A stretch of DNA of 64,000 nt from Tomocerus qinae. Its lineage: Eukaryota > Arthropoda > Collembola > Entomobryomorpha > Tomoceridae. Below the pieces are notes generated by a model. It was not told the origin of the DNA and ran no database searches. It was given only the letters and a program-made list of their open reading frames with translations. Where the stretch lies: assembly GCA_020055645.1 (NCBI GenBank), contig CM034546.1:124951875-125015874 (forward strand), given 5' to 3'. A program made the translations under genes and the position numbers. Each line of letters begins with the position of its first letter. Position 1 is the stretch's first letter. Shown piece after piece: positions 45,746 through 59,271 of this stretch.

Positions 45746-48700
45746 ATGGAGTCAATAATGAGCGGACTCCGGAGAGGGAGAGGTGGTCGAGGTAGGGGTC
45801 AACCCGGAATTGTAGCACGTGGGGGAAGCCAAAGGGGAAATTTTCAAAATACACTACAAAGAATCGCCCCAATTCGAAGATCATATAATGGAGAACCTGG
45901 GGGAAATGGGCACTCATCTAACTATGGTGGTCAGAACCAGAGAGAAAGCAGGTAAGGGGAAAAACTAGTTGCAAGGTGCAATTGGCAATTAAATGTAAAA
46001 ACTACAAAACACGAACAAACCGACACGGTTTGGCAATTCTGTTTATTTGCAGGAAGGAATTGGGATTTAGAAAACTTTTGGACATTTTAAAAAAGGATCC
46101 CGATGCAGCTGTGGTCGAATTAAATCGACTTACTTTAGAGTTTTCTCAACTCGTCACTCAAACCCTTATTCAAATGGATTGGCTAATTTTGTTGGTTGAA
46201 ATTATCGGTCAAAAGCTGTGCAGCGATGACGTGAATCTGAAGCAGATGAGAAATCCTCTGCTTGCTAAAGTCTGTACACGTGAATTCATGAAGCATTTGT
46301 GGGACGTTACCTATAAGCTTATTCAAAGAGATGCGACTGTTTCAGTTTTGAACTTGTAAGTCTTCTTTTTAAAATATGGTCTGAATCTGAAGTGTTATAG
46401 CTTTAGCTGGAATTAAATGAAAATTCATAAATTAAAGTATCTACTATCTATGCACTTTTATTATTTAATTATTTATATTACCCACCTTTTTTAAATATTT
46501 AAAATAAAAATTTTGGTGTATTGCTGCAAAAACGTTTATTTTACAACTTTACTAATTGCTACTACCGATTATACACTTTTCAATCATTTTTAGGGCCACT
46601 AATCAGGGAAATGAAGTGGATAAATCCCCAGTTAAAGTATTCCCTAACTTGCTATCTTTTTATCAAGAAGTTAGCAAAATTATGCCAACATTAGCCATTG
46701 ATTTGCTGCCTGAGAATGTTGCAGCAGCCAAAACAGCTTTAAAAATATTAAAAGAGTCTACTGGGAATTTAGATACTCAAACAATCTATTCAAACTTAGA
46801 AGCAGAGTTTACAAAGTTGGAAAGCTGTTTGCAAGAATGTATTGCTGATACAAAAATGAAACAATTAAAAGCCCGGAGTGAAAATTTTCAAAGTAGACCG
46901 TCTCGAAGAACAGCATTTACTAAGGGAGAAACGGAGAAGCTTTATTTGGAAAATCCTCCTGAAGATTTCAGAACTATTTCTGTTGCTCCACTAAAAGATG
47001 AACTTCGAAGTGAGGAAGCTCCTTTTTTAAGACCGTGCATTGAGAGAGGTAGTTATCCATCTGCTGATACTTACTTGGACGTACATTTTCGACTTTTACG
47101 AGAAGATTTTATGGCACCTTTGCGAGAAGGAATACAGGATTATCTCAAATTCAGGTGAGCTTACACCTTTTAATTAAATCTCATCCACAGGCATGGAAGT
47201 TTAACTTCTTTGTATGCGAATAGTATTTCTGTCTGTCTATTTGTCCGGCAATCTCTGTGCTGTGCACGATAACTTTGGAACAGTTTGAGACACTCTGTCC
47301 CTTTCAGGATACAATCTATAAGTAAATAAGAAGGCCAAGTTCGTAAATGGGCAAACACGGTCACACCTCCTGACCGGGGGAGGGGTTTAAAATTTGCTAA
47401 AAATCAATGCAACTTCCGTTCTATTCATTGTACATACAAAGTCGTGTAATAGTAGCTCGATTGAAAGCTGACAGGTACTAAACATTAAATTACAGCATCC
47501 CATGATGACAGGGGATAATCTGCCGTTATATTTCCGTTTTGCAATGGTTTATTATTGCCCTAAATATTCTCTGTGAATTACATGTGAACTATGTCAGAGA
47601 TAAATAGATATCTGAAAGCGTATTAAATGAAAATATTTAGAATCCGTAGCTCTCTTAGCGATCTTAAACATTTTATCCTGGCTTTGTGGTAATTGGCAAT
47701 AATGGATCGTTATTTAAAAGTCATTGTAATCCTTATATTTTAGTCATGAATATTCTACCCAGAATAAAAGAATGCCGTTAGGTACTGTCCGAATATACAG
47801 AGATGTTCAAATCGTGAAAGTTAAGCTAGATGGGGATATCACTGTATATTCACTTAAATTCTCAATGGAAAAATTCAGAAAACTCAACTGGGATAAATCT
47901 AAACGGTAAAAAATAAATTATCGAATTTGTCATTGATCATCTCAACAGAGTTTTTGATAGCGCTTGTATAAAAAGTATAATTTACTCTCCATTTTCAGAT
48001 TATTAACCGGTTCTTTGTTATGTCTCACTTCCGATAATTTTCAAAGCATGTATTTAGCTACAGTTGTATTTCGTCGTTTGGAAGAAATTAAGCAAGGCAT
48101 CATTGATGTGACTTGGGAAGGGTCTAAGCCAGAAATAGACAAAAATAAATCAATGTTAATGATGGAGTGTGAAGTTTACTACGAAGCTTACAGGTAAACT
48201 ACAATAAGCTTCCTTTTTGAAAGTGAATCGTAACTTCTCAATTCTGTCCTTTCTCTGTAAATATATTTGTTATGTATTTCATTAGGGTATTCGATAAAAA
48301 CGCCTAAAACGAAAACCCAAATTTACATATGTAGATAATGCAAATGTCTATTTATTATCAGAAAAGGAGAAAATATTCAACTATATAATATTTTATCTAG
48401 TACCATTTTACCATTGGAGAAAATATCAAATGCTATTAGAGAAAGTTTCATCGTTACTCATTATTATACCTAAAAACATTACATGAAGTAATATGAAACA
48501 GAGATAAATATTTGTAATCTCTGTAGTATTTGTATTACTTCCAATGGCATTTGGCCATTTACAATATCTACATATGTAAATTTGGGTTTTCGTTTTAGGC
48601 CTTTTTACACCCAACCTTTCTTAGTATTCTTGGTATGTGTTCATTATCCAACTGATGTCTGTTTTAATTTGTAGGCATACTCTTGCAGCTTTACAAGAAA

Positions 48701-51700
48701 TTAAATTAGAGGAGTATCCCATGTGCACATATATCGTTGATGCTAACACTGAAGATGTCCCTCCGCCTACATACCTCGATGATACAGAATTCTTGGTAAA
48801 TTTCGGGGCCATGTATAAAGGGGCGTTCGAAGAAAATTCTGCATTGGAAATAGTGACGGAAGAATCGAAAACACGAAGCATAGCTTTTCGAGTACCTCTT
48901 TTAAGACGTAAATTTAAAATTCCTAAGAAGGAAGTAGCTGGTTTGGATGTCAATCACTGGCCATCTGCTGACGATTTGGGGATGGACAGTTCTCAATATT
49001 CAGCTTTTCAAAATGCTATAACGAAAGAACTATCCGTTATTCAAGGACCGCCTGGAACTGGAAAAACGTATATTGGTAATGAATAGCTAATTAAGCTATA
49101 TTATGAGCTAAATACGATTATTTTTCTAAATTAATGGGTAAAGGTTTATGGGCGGGTAAATACAAAAAAGTTTTTTGTCAATAAAAAAGCTTTTAGAAAA
49201 TATAGTCCAAGTCCAATCATCAATATCAAGAAGTGATCGGGTAAATAAAAAAAGTTCGAAAATCTATAGATCGGGTACAACGGACGTTTTTAGGAATGAT
49301 TTATATCTAGTCAATATTTAAACATTTCCATCATTCATTAAGGTTGTTTTTTAGGATTGCAAATAACAAAGTTATTTTTAACAAATCCAAAAATATACAA
49401 AACTGGATCTCCAGTTCTTATCGTTTGTTACACGAACCATGCACTGGATCAGTTCCTAGAGGGAATCATTGATGTTATGGAAAAATTGGGGATAGAGTCT
49501 GAAAATGAATTAGTTCGGATTGGATCTAGGTCAAAATCTGAAAACTTAATAAAGTACGGTATTATTGCGAGAATGCAAGATGCACGAAAGCACCGGAAGT
49601 TCGATGCTGGCTACGCTGTCGCAAGACAACAGAAATACTTCCAACTTAAGGATTTTCAGCAAACACGTAGCAATCTTTTAGACGAGCTAAAAGGACTTAC
49701 CCACCTGGATGGTATAGTTGACTTCGGAAAACTTTCAGTTGCTGACCAATTGAAAAAAGCTTGCCCAGTCAACTTACAACCTACAATATTTGATGAGTGG
49801 GTGAACAGAGTGAACACTGAACAAAAACCATTCTCTTTTCACACGCCTCAAAGACTTTTTGCATGGTTAGGAATGAATTGGAAGGATTTTGAGCGGGAAA
49901 ATTTTATTCCTTTTGCGCACGTCCGAAAATGGTTTAAGATAACAAACAATCGAAAGGCCATCAAACCCAAAGCAACAGTGACTCCTAAAAATTCAAATCC
50001 AGAACCCAATGATGATGAAGAAGGAGAGGGTGAAGATGAATATGACATGGATGAGCTCATGGCCCACAGAATGGAAATAATTATGGAAATGGAAACCACT
50101 AAAGTTAAGAGAAAAATGAAAGATCTAGACTACGCCATGTCGGTGAATTCTGTTGAACGATTTCTAGATAATGTTAAGCTACGATTGAATGAATTGATCC
50201 GTGTAATAAAAAATCCAGAATCTAGTAACTTTTACTCCATCGCTTCGGATGCAGAAAAACCTACAATTATGAAGGCATTCTGTAATGAACGTGACTCTAT
50301 TAATCACAAATCCCGAATGGAATATCCTTCCTTGGTGAACAAACAAAAGTTTTTGCGGACTTTGTTGCTAATATATTATGACGAAGGATTGGAGTTAGCT
50401 CAGGTAGATGAACAATTTTTGGCCAAAGCTCAAAATAAGCAAGATGGAAAAAACCAAATTAGCATGAGCGACAGATGGGCTATCTATTTCTATTTCGTTG
50501 AAACGGCAAAGAAACTTATTCTGTCAAGAATCGAAGAATCGGAGGAAAAAATCATAACTGCTCAAAAGGAACTTCAAGCTATTGACTTGACTGGACAAGT
50601 CCAACTCTTGAAGAAAGCCACCTTTGTCGGACTCACCACAACCGGAGCAGCTAAATACAATACTCTCTTACGAATGATGCAATCTCCCATTGGTATATTA
50701 TTATTTTTGTGTTAAGCCTTCTTTGGACTTTAGTGTCATTATAATGTTTATCTGTCTACTCGATAGTGATCGTTGAAGAGGCGGCTGAAGTTTTGGAATC
50801 ACATATTGTTACGTCCATCACCAAATATTGCCAACATTTGATTCTAATTGGTTTGCATATCTCTGATTCACTATACTTCAACAAATATGAATTTCTTAAA
50901 TGAAATAATAATTTGCCAGTTGTTTATTTCTTTAGGCGACCATAAGCAGCTGCGGCCATCTACAAATTCTTACAAACTGGCCAAGGACTACAATTTAGAT
51001 GTTTCTTTATTTGAACGCCTGATAAATAACGAAATTAGTTCTTGTCAGCTAAGAGTAACAAAAATAATCTTTTAATGCAACTATTTGTAACATTGTAATA
51101 AAATGCCATTAAATTTTATTTTAAAAAACAATGACTACAGGTTCAACATAGGATGAGGCCAAACATCTGCAAACTTCTCGTCCCAACAATTTACACAGAC
51201 CTTGAAAATCACCCGTCGGTTTCTTTATACCCTAGGGTTCCGGGCGTAACAAAGTCATTATTTTTTATCACCCATGAGGAGCCTGAAAATGCGGTTAGTG
51301 AGTAATCAATGAAGAATCAGTGTAGTTCGACAACTCACAAAATTCGTTTGCTATAAAACTGTATAAGTGTAATCCAAAAACAAAGTTTGACACGAATTAA
51401 ATTGTTGATGGAATTACTCTAATACTAATAAGTAGGAAAATTCTCAATGTTGTACACTGATTTGGCAATTTTGATTTCTGTTAGGAAGATGATTCTGCAA
51501 CAAAATTGAACATTCATGAAGCAAAGTTTATGGTGCAGCTTTGTCGCTATTTGATTCATCAAGGTTATTCTCCCAGTAAGATAACTATAATTACTACCTA
51601 CTTGGGACAAATGTTTCTATTGAAAAAGGTATTCTTGCAGTATTTGCTCATATTATGCTCTCACAAATATTTTATTTTATTAAAACTGTATTTTCAATAG

Positions 51701-54700
51701 TTGAGTTCTCAAGAATCGAATATCCTGAATGGTGTTCGTATTACAGTGGTCGATAATTTTCAAGGAGAAGAAAATGACCTAATTCTTTTATCCCTCGTGA
51801 GAAGTAACGCAAGAAATAACATTGGATTTTTGAAAACAGACAATCGTATTTGTGTAGCTTTGTCAAGAGCCAAGTAAAACTTTTAATTATTATTACTAAA
51901 TTCTTCCACTCTTCTATTTAATTTTTAATCCTGTATGAATTCTTATCTTAATGAAGGCATGGGATGTTCGTGATTGGAAATATGAAATCATTTGTTGAGT
52001 CTGGATCTTCCACTTGGCGAAAAATTCGTCAGGATCTAGAACAAGAAAGTAGCATTGGGAATCAATTGGAACTCAAATGCGAAATACATGGAGATATAAC
52101 TTTAGTTGAGAAAGTAGAAGATTTTGGAAAAGTGCCTGAAGGAGGATGTTCTCAAATGTGTGTGAAAGTTCTTCCCTGCAAACACACATGTCAATCAGTC
52201 TGTCACTCTTACGATCGGGAGCACAAAGATTACAAATGCCAATTACCGTGTGAGAACAAATGTCCGAATGATCATCCATGCAAAAAACGTTGCTTCGCGG
52301 AATGTGGAGACTGCTACGTAATGATGGACAAACAACTTCCATGTGGCCACATCAACAACATTCAATGTCACATGCCAGCAAGTGTATGGGGATGCATGAT
52401 TCTTGTGGACAGAGAATTGGCTTGTGGACACATTAAAACTTTGAATTGCAAAACTGATCCGGCAACAATCTACTGCCACGTAGCTGTGGAAAAGACACTT
52501 CCATGCGGACACAAACAAATTGCTAATTGCTGTGAGAAAGAAGAAAATATAAAATGCTTAACTATTCTTCACAAGAAAATGCCAAAATGTGATCACGAGG
52601 TTAATTTATTACTATTTAATACTATTTAATTGTTATTAAGTAGCGGAGCTGCTTTATGGGAATGAGTAATCTGTCTGTATGTCCGTTGGCACGAAATTGC
52701 TGTAAGTAATTTAGGGAAAAAATGAGGTCAAATCGAACACATCTTCTGTTTGATATGGTTTATAAATATATTATTTTAGTATATATTAATTTTTATATTG
52801 TACAAGGTGGAGGTTCAATGCTATTTGGAAAATAAAGTTGAGTTGTGGAAATGTCGACAAGCTTGTGACATCCAACTGGATTGTGGCCACACATGTGGAA
52901 AGATTTGCCACGTGGAAAATGATCCTGACCATAAACACCACATCTGCAAGAAGCCTTGTGGCAGAAGCTGTGATTACGACCACACCTGCAAAGGAGATCA
53001 CGAATGCCGCTACTCATGTCCAGACTGCCAGGTCAAGATCAGTAGACAATTACCTTGTGGTCATACTACAATGCTCAAATGTCACGTGAATATAGATACG
53101 TATGTCTGTAATGACATTTGTAAGAAAGAATTGTCATGTGGACATGGTCAATGTGTGCAGAAGTGTCATATGGGAAAAGACTGTTTGTGCATGGTAAAGA
53201 AATCACACTTATTTTAATAATTGTGCTTACAATTTACAAGTGTTGTACTTTAAACTTTTAGGCTGAAGTGATAAAGAAATCTATTGGATGTGTTGATTCT
53301 GTTGATCATGAATTTAAGCTTCCTTGTTACCAGACACCCACAAAAGAGTTGTGTACTTTTATAATTACAAGTAAAATTCCAGCTGCTTGTGGCCATCGTG
53401 TGCGTATTCCGTGCAATATTGAAATTACAGGTTAGATCTAAAACTAATACCGTTGTAAATGAATGTTTTAAGTCAAGCACGAAAAAGTTCATTTCTAAAA
53501 ATTTATTTTAAGGCAGTATTTGCCGATAATTTAATAAAATTAGGATTTTTGACATTCCTTTCCAGGAACTGCGGAACAATTCTTGAAATATTGTGAACAT
53601 CCATGTAACGAGGCACTAAAGGAAGGAGATTGTGGACACAGATGTAAAGGGAATTGTTTTTCTTGTTTTCAAGGCCGCATTCATAAAAAATGTAATGAAA
53701 AATGCGGGCGAAACTTGGCATGTGGTCATATGTAAGTTAAATTGAAATGTTGACTATTAAAATGGACTTTTTATTTTCTTTATCGTTTTCTATCGAAAGT
53801 TTCGAACAGCATGTTTATTTTTGGTATGTTACTAGATGCAAGTTTCCTTGCGCCGCACTCTGTCCGCCTTGTAAAGAAAAATGTAATTTTAAGTGCGAAC
53901 ATTCCAAATGTGTCAAACAATGTGGATTTCCATGCATCGGCTGTAATGTAAGATAAAACACTGATTATTATATTCATGAACGATGGTATTATTCAAGTTT
54001 GGAAATAACAACTTTAATGCATAGGAGCCTTGCAGTTGGAAATGTAGTCACGCTGAGTGTAGCAAACTCTGCAGAGAAAAATGTGATCGAAAACCATGTA
54101 AGCTAATTACAAACATCAGTATAACTTTTACTAGCGACTTTTCAATTGTTTTTTTGTGACAAAGGTGACATGCCTTGTACAATGATCCTTGCATGCGGCC
54201 ATCCTTGCATTGGATTATGTGGGGAATTATGTCCATCCCTGTGCCGAGAGTGCAATTCTGAGGAAGTCACAGCCATATTGTTTGGCGAAGAAGATGAACC
54301 GGATGCTAGGTGACTTAATTCAATTCATATACATTTTTAATTCATTTTCCAATCCCTTATAGTAATCTAAAATTAAATAATGATTTTCCAGGTTTATTTA
54401 TTTGAAAGACTGCAATCACATTGTTGAGGTAAAAGGAATGGATCGGCATATGACCACTTCAGTAGTAGAAAATGGCGTGTCTGTCAAAAAATGTCCTTGG
54501 TGCACTTCTACAATCCTCAACTGTAAGCGCTACAAAGGTATTTTGAGTGAAGGAAGGAGCGATGTTGTCGCCATAAAAAGGAAGATCAACGGTGTCAACC
54601 AAAAACTAAAAAAAAAATTGTTGAGTATGGCAAATACCTTACAAGGTTCAATCGAAAAGAATCAGCCCTATCTGACACAGTTTCGTAGTTTCTTGAAGCG

Positions 54701-55948
54701 GAAATCATACTTTGTGGAAGTTGAGACTACAAAGAAAGGAAAGCATTGGAAATCGAATATCCATTTGGAGAAAGTAAAGTTTTAAAATTCAAATTATCTT
54801 TTATGTACGAATATACTCAACAACTACAAAGGTTTATTTCAGGTGGACCAATACCTGTTTGAATCATTGGACAATATGATGTCATGGTGGACTGAAGCAG
54901 TCGAAGGTCTGAAAATTGCTGGTAAATTTCAACGAGAAGATTTAAATGATCTTACCCGTCGGTACGAAAACTTTTTCGGTGAGCTAATGAAGCGCTTGCT
55001 CCCAATTACTAAGCAAGAAATTAAGGATTTTGAGAAAGAATTTCAAAGAATATTGGCTTGGCAGAAATTGTACAGAAGAGCAGCCATTGAAAATGTCTCA
55101 TCCTTTCCTGCAACTCCGTACAAGTTAACCCAAATCACAGAATATCTTGTGAGCGTGGAATATAGTGTATTTACGCTTTCAGTCAAGGAAAAATTCTTAA
55201 AGTATCTTCAGGTACATTTTATTAAGCTATTTATGTATTACTAGTTGAATCCTAGCACATAAATTGTGCTAGAAAATGTTGAAATCAGTAAATTTCTAGC
55301 GACTGCGCATTGGCCCGAATATCATAGACCGTTGATTGGACTCTACTGATAGCCTAGTCCTTGCTCATTAATTACAAAATATTACCCTTACTCATTAATT
55401 ACAAAATATTACGGACATAGATACAAACATTTATTCAAGAATAATGAAAGAATCCCATGCGCATGCCCCACTTTATGCTTATGTAGAGTAAAGATTCTTA
55501 ATTAATAATATTAACTAGTATGTACAGTAATTTATTTTCCTTAAATTGTACTAGGAATCGGATACATTGATCATACAAAATGTAAACACATGGAAAGCAG
55601 AAGCCGAGTATTTCCGTAAAAATATTTTTCAAGCAGTAGGATTTGGAGCTCAGCATTGGTATAAATGTACAAATGGTAATTTTATATAGCTAAAGCCTTT
55701 TATATGTTATGCCACATCTATTTTAAAAATTAGTCAACACTGTGTGATTTTATTTACCAGGGCATTTATACGTCATTGCTGATTGTGGACAACCAAATCA
55801 ATCTGCAATTTGTCCAGAATGTAAATCCCAAATTGGAGCATCACGATACCATGTGTTGGCATCAGGAAACTCAAGAGCGACGGATGCTGAGATTTCTAAT
55901 CCACAATCTGCTTTGCCAAATATTGATTTCCTTGTCCAAGAAAAATAA
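45746..55948 (+). CDS. ZNFX1: ZNFX1 copy 2: SF1 helicase with NF-X1 and RZ zinc fingers (2,197 aa, 23 exons)
   Basis: Tandem paralogue with identical architecture. Exons: 45746-45951, 46053-46355, 46594-47154, 47744-47905, 47999-48193, 48675-49075, 49355-50692, 50767-50850, 50936-51054, 51141-51293, 51485-51628, 51701-51873, 51957-52599, 52807-53193, 53262-53430, 53566-53731, 53836-53947, 54025-54097, 54165-54309, 54392-54773, 54843-55211, 55555-55675, 55761-55948. They sum to 6,594 nt, all in phase. RGG-rich start, [46 protein letters not shown], the NF-X1 array and the C-terminal RZ finger are all present. Only small in-frame length changes separate it from copy 1, in exons 1, 7, 12, 15, 19, 22 and 23. 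Divergence is uneven: low in exons 13 and 16-17, higher in exons 15, 19 and 20. Both copies look functional. Whether they differ in expression or RNA targets is unknown. Confidence 0.95.
47200..47520. mobile_element. Insertion in ZNFX1 copy 2 intron 3
   Basis: Intron 3 is 589 bp in copy 2 and 256 bp in copy 1. The start (ACACCTTTTAATTAAAT) and end (CCTAAATATT.TCTGTGAA) align, leaving about 320 extra bases. These include TTCTGTCTGTCTATTTGTCC and a TGTGCACGATAACTTTGGAA-like segment, resembling widespread arthropod interspersed repeats. The boundaries are approximate. Confidence 0.5.
48290..48612. mobile_element. Foldback MITE in ZNFX1 copy 2 intron 5
   Basis: A perfect 36-bp inverted repeat beginning GCCTAAAACGAAAACCCAAA (48302-48337) recurs inverted at 48565-48600, with weaker pairing (TAAAAA) just outside. 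About 230 bp lie between. It is absent from copy 1, whose intron 5 carries an unrelated element. No coding capacity. The target duplication is not clear. Confidence 0.8.
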
Positions 55949-56089
55949 TTAGATCGTTCTTCCCTCCGCATTATCTTTTCTCAAGAATGAAGTTGTAACT
56001 ATAAATAGATTTTTTTTTGTTTCTTTTAATTGATTTCAGCTTTTCTTTATAGATGTACTCAATTCTGGTATGATTGATGAAGAAATTGT

Positions 56090-56095
56090 ATTAAA
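56090..56095 (+). terminator. Variant poly(A) signal, ZNFX1 copy 2
   Basis: ATTAAA, about 140 nt past the stop, at the place where copy 1 has AATAAA. Confidence 0.5.
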
Positions 56096-56120
56096 TAATA
56101 TAACCTATGATTTTCTCATT

Positions 56121-56687
56121 TATTTTAAGACGGTCAGTTTAAGTTTAGCAATGTTTTCCACCATAATATAGGTACTATTGTGTGCTACATGAGTAATAAC
56201 AACACCACATCTCCATGAACTTAATTATTTATTATGATTTAATATGTATATTTGCATTATTAAACATCTTGATAATGTTTAGATGAGAAAAGTACGTCGA
56301 AACGACAAGGTGCATAAATTGCGATAAAAAATGTTGGTGATTGACAGTAATTGCATAGGCTTTTGTCTATTGCTGCGCACGTAGCGTGTAAGTATTGTAA
56401 GTAGAGTTTATATTATACAGTTATTTATTTGTCCAACTTAAAATTAGATGGGTAAAATTATAAAGTATAGAAAGCAGCTTTCTCTCTTCAATTACAATTG
56501 TTGGCCACTACGTCAATATTGAATATCGTAAAAAATGAGGAGCAGGTGGGCCAATTTTCTTACTCTACTATTTATCTACCATTAAAATAACGCGCACATA
56601 AATAACTAAATGTGCAGGGTTAAGAACATTTTGTTGGATTAATACCCCTAAGTTATACACATAGTACGTAATGCACCTAAAGTGACA
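56121..56687. other. Intergenic spacer, promoter region of the ionotropic receptor
   Basis: About 570 bp between ZNFX1 copy 2 and the ionotropic receptor start. AT-rich, with no gene or repeat supported. Confidence 0.6.
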
Positions 56688-58792
56688 ATGTGTAATAGAC
56701 ACTCGCGAGGATGGATTTTCGAGTTTTTAAAAAATGTTCCCATTTCTTTATTTTCGGTGTTAGTGTTTTTTTCAATCGCAGTTTCTCCAAATTCTCCGTT
56801 AGAATTTAAATCTCTCAATAATGTTTCTTCAATTCCTGTTTGGAGAAAATCACAATTTCAAACGGGTTGCTTTACAGTTTTAATAGATAATGTACGTTTT
56901 AACTCTGAATATCTAGCGAGTTTACTATCACTGACCATTCCTATGAAAATCAATCCCATAACGATTCTCTCCAATTCTAAAGACAATAAAGTCCATTCCT
57001 TTTGGAGAGATTTGCCTTCATTTAATATTAAAATTGCCTGTGTTAATTTAATTATCATTTCAGAATCTATAAGAGAAATATCTGCACTAATTTCTTCATC
57101 ACAGTATGCTCATTTGAGAAATACTTTATTTTTCGCCCTATTAGTTTCTTCCAATACTGGTTTAGTAGAAAACGAAATTCACACCGAATTCACTGACGGA
57201 CGATATCGCCATATCCATCCAAAAGTTATATTTATCTTGAGTGACCACTACGGTCAAAATATATCATGGGGAATCGTCTGTTATTTGTGCGACGAACAAC
57301 GCATAGAAAATAATGACGAGCAAATCAAGTCAAATGATTTAAAATTACTTGCAACGCAAATTAATTCAAAAGGACACGGGAAAGCAGCCTACACTAGATA
57401 TTACACTTGGGAAATGACGACGGATTACAGAAACGCTGAAAATGATTTGTGGCAATATTCCAAGATTTCTTACACTGGAAGAATACTTTTTGGCTTGATT
57501 TCTAGAAAACTCAATTTTACATTCACCACAAATGATTTTAACCAGCCGAGATTATCACTTTGTGTTTTCTGTGGGGATGGACTGCCACAATGGACAGGTA
57601 TTCTCATCTGTTTTTAATTTTCACATGTTTTTATTTTCTTATCACTTTTTTGGGATGTAAAATGCTCTAGATATCGTTACAACGTTTAAAAATTGTGTAA
57701 TTCGAATTATTTTCAATTTTCTACTATTTTCAAACAAAAAATAGGTTTTTGAATTTTAATATTGCTTTTGTGTTGTCTAATTTTTTAGATAAACGAGAAA
57801 TTCTGGGAATTGGATTGATGATTTTGCACTACAACGAAAAGAGTTTCTTTTATTGCATTCATTTTACAAATGTTGATAATTATTTTCCAAAAGCGGCGGT
57901 TGAACCTTTTGACAAATCATCTTGGTTGTCCCTTTTCCTTCTAATTATATTTTTTGCCATTTACTACCGAAGTGTTTGGATGAGTATGAACATCCTGTGG
58001 CTCCTTTTTGGAATTCCAACCACAAAGAACTGGAAAAAAATGTTAAGCTTTATTTCTATTCTTATGATTTTCGTCCAGCAGTTTTATGCTGCTAGATTTA
58101 CGAGCAATGTTTTGTTGCCTTTCGAACCGACTCGAATTTCTACCAATCGTCTTTTATTTGCATCGGGATTTCGATTGGTCACGAGGTATCAAGTAGATCA
58201 ATTTTGGATAGGGTACTTGAACTTTGCGAAATTTAATAAAATCGGCGTGGATCCTAATAATTCTGTAATTTATGATCCTCATTGTAATACTGACGATAAT
58301 TTCTGCGTTGCTCAATGGGCTGACAAAGGAACTGGTTTGCTAAATACCAAATTTACAGTAATCAGTAGCACTCTGATTGAAAAGACTTTCCCTAATTTAC
58401 GATGTAACACTGTCACGGAATCTTGGCTATCTTATTGGGACACTTTCTATTTCCGTTCGCACCTGTCCGAAGCATTAGCCACTTTGCTAAGCCAAATTCT
58501 CGCTTCGGGGATTCATGAACTATACGAAGATATGTTTTATGCTGAGAAGAGACGAGCAAATTCCAGAAACAAGAGAGATAACCGTGATAAAGAGAATTCA
58601 CTACCTCTCGTCCAACTGCAACCGCTAATTCGAACATGTGCAATTCTCTCCGCTTTATCCTTTGTTGCTTTTCAAGTTGAACTGGTCTTTTCATATGAGA
58701 AAATTGGATTAAAATTATCATCTTTTATGATTCTTGTAATTGCAAAATGTAATGGCATTCTAAGAAATTTTTATAAATTGCTAAATAGATAA
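56688..58792 (+). CDS. Divergent ionotropic receptor (IR family), 637 aa, two exons
   Basis: Exons 56688-57597 and 57789-58792 join in phase (donor ACAG|GTATTC, acceptor TTTTTTAG). A signal anchor follows a short N-terminus (ISLFSVLVFFSIAV). The ~300-residue extracellular part is poorly conserved. The ligand-binding/channel part has M1 (WLSLFLLIIFFAIYY, ~395), M3 (SFISILMIFVQQFYAARFTS), which lies where canonical receptors have SYTANLAAFLT, and a C-terminal M4 (TCAILSALSFVAFQVELVF). The agonist-binding Arg motif of true glutamate receptors is not recognisable, as in most divergent arthropod IRs. Such proteins usually act as chemosensory (taste or smell) receptors with co-receptors. The gene looks intact. 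Its ligand cannot be inferred. Confidence 0.8.
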
Positions 58793-59265
58793 CAATTTTT
58801 TATTTTTATGCTACTTTTCTTATATTTTACTAATTTTTATTTCATTCTCTCCATTACGGAATTTTTTTCATTTTGCTTATTGTTTATCATATTAATAGAC
58901 ATGAAAGGGACATCTGTAACATTTGTACACCCTTTCAATCTGTACATTATGTTTACAGATACTTTTATTTTGATGGAATAGCAAATTTTTCCTGGCGCGA
59001 TTTTAAAAATGTGTAACTATTGCCTTAATTCAACCAAAAAGTGTGATTTAATTTTTAAAATCCCTTTTATTCATTTACAGCCATCATATCACCAGACCGA
59101 ATTACCGAAGATGTATCTCTATATAAAAATTTGATTTTTGTTGTCAATTTGTTTTGCTTATTAGTTACAAATTAAATTATATGACAAGCAAATCTGATGC
59201 AAATTGACACTTTTGTCGCAAAAATAAATCATTAATATATAATCCAAATGTTCACAAAAGCAATC
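58793..59265. other. Intergenic, no supported gene
   Basis: AT-rich spacer after the ionotropic receptor. AATAAA at 59223-59228 could serve as a distal poly(A) signal for the receptor. Nothing else is seen. Confidence 0.5.
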
Positions 59266-59271
59266 TTTATT
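59266..59271 (-). terminator. Poly(A) signal, secreted peptide gene 1
   Basis: AATAAA on the minus strand, about 160 nt after the stop codon of the peptide gene at 59433-59612. Confidence 0.6.

Larger units (their letters stand above)
42800..56120. repeat. Tandem segmental duplication, unit 2
   Basis: Direct-orientation counterpart of 29,000-41,700, with the same order of 5' flank, 23 exons and 3' flank. Exons are strongly conserved. Most introns and flanks have drifted or taken different insertions. The edges are approximate. Confidence 0.85.

Noticed and set aside
29000-56120. ZNFX1 unit 2 as a retrotransposed copy
   Set aside because: All 22 introns are retained and the 5' and 3' flanks are duplicated, so this is a DNA-level tandem duplication.
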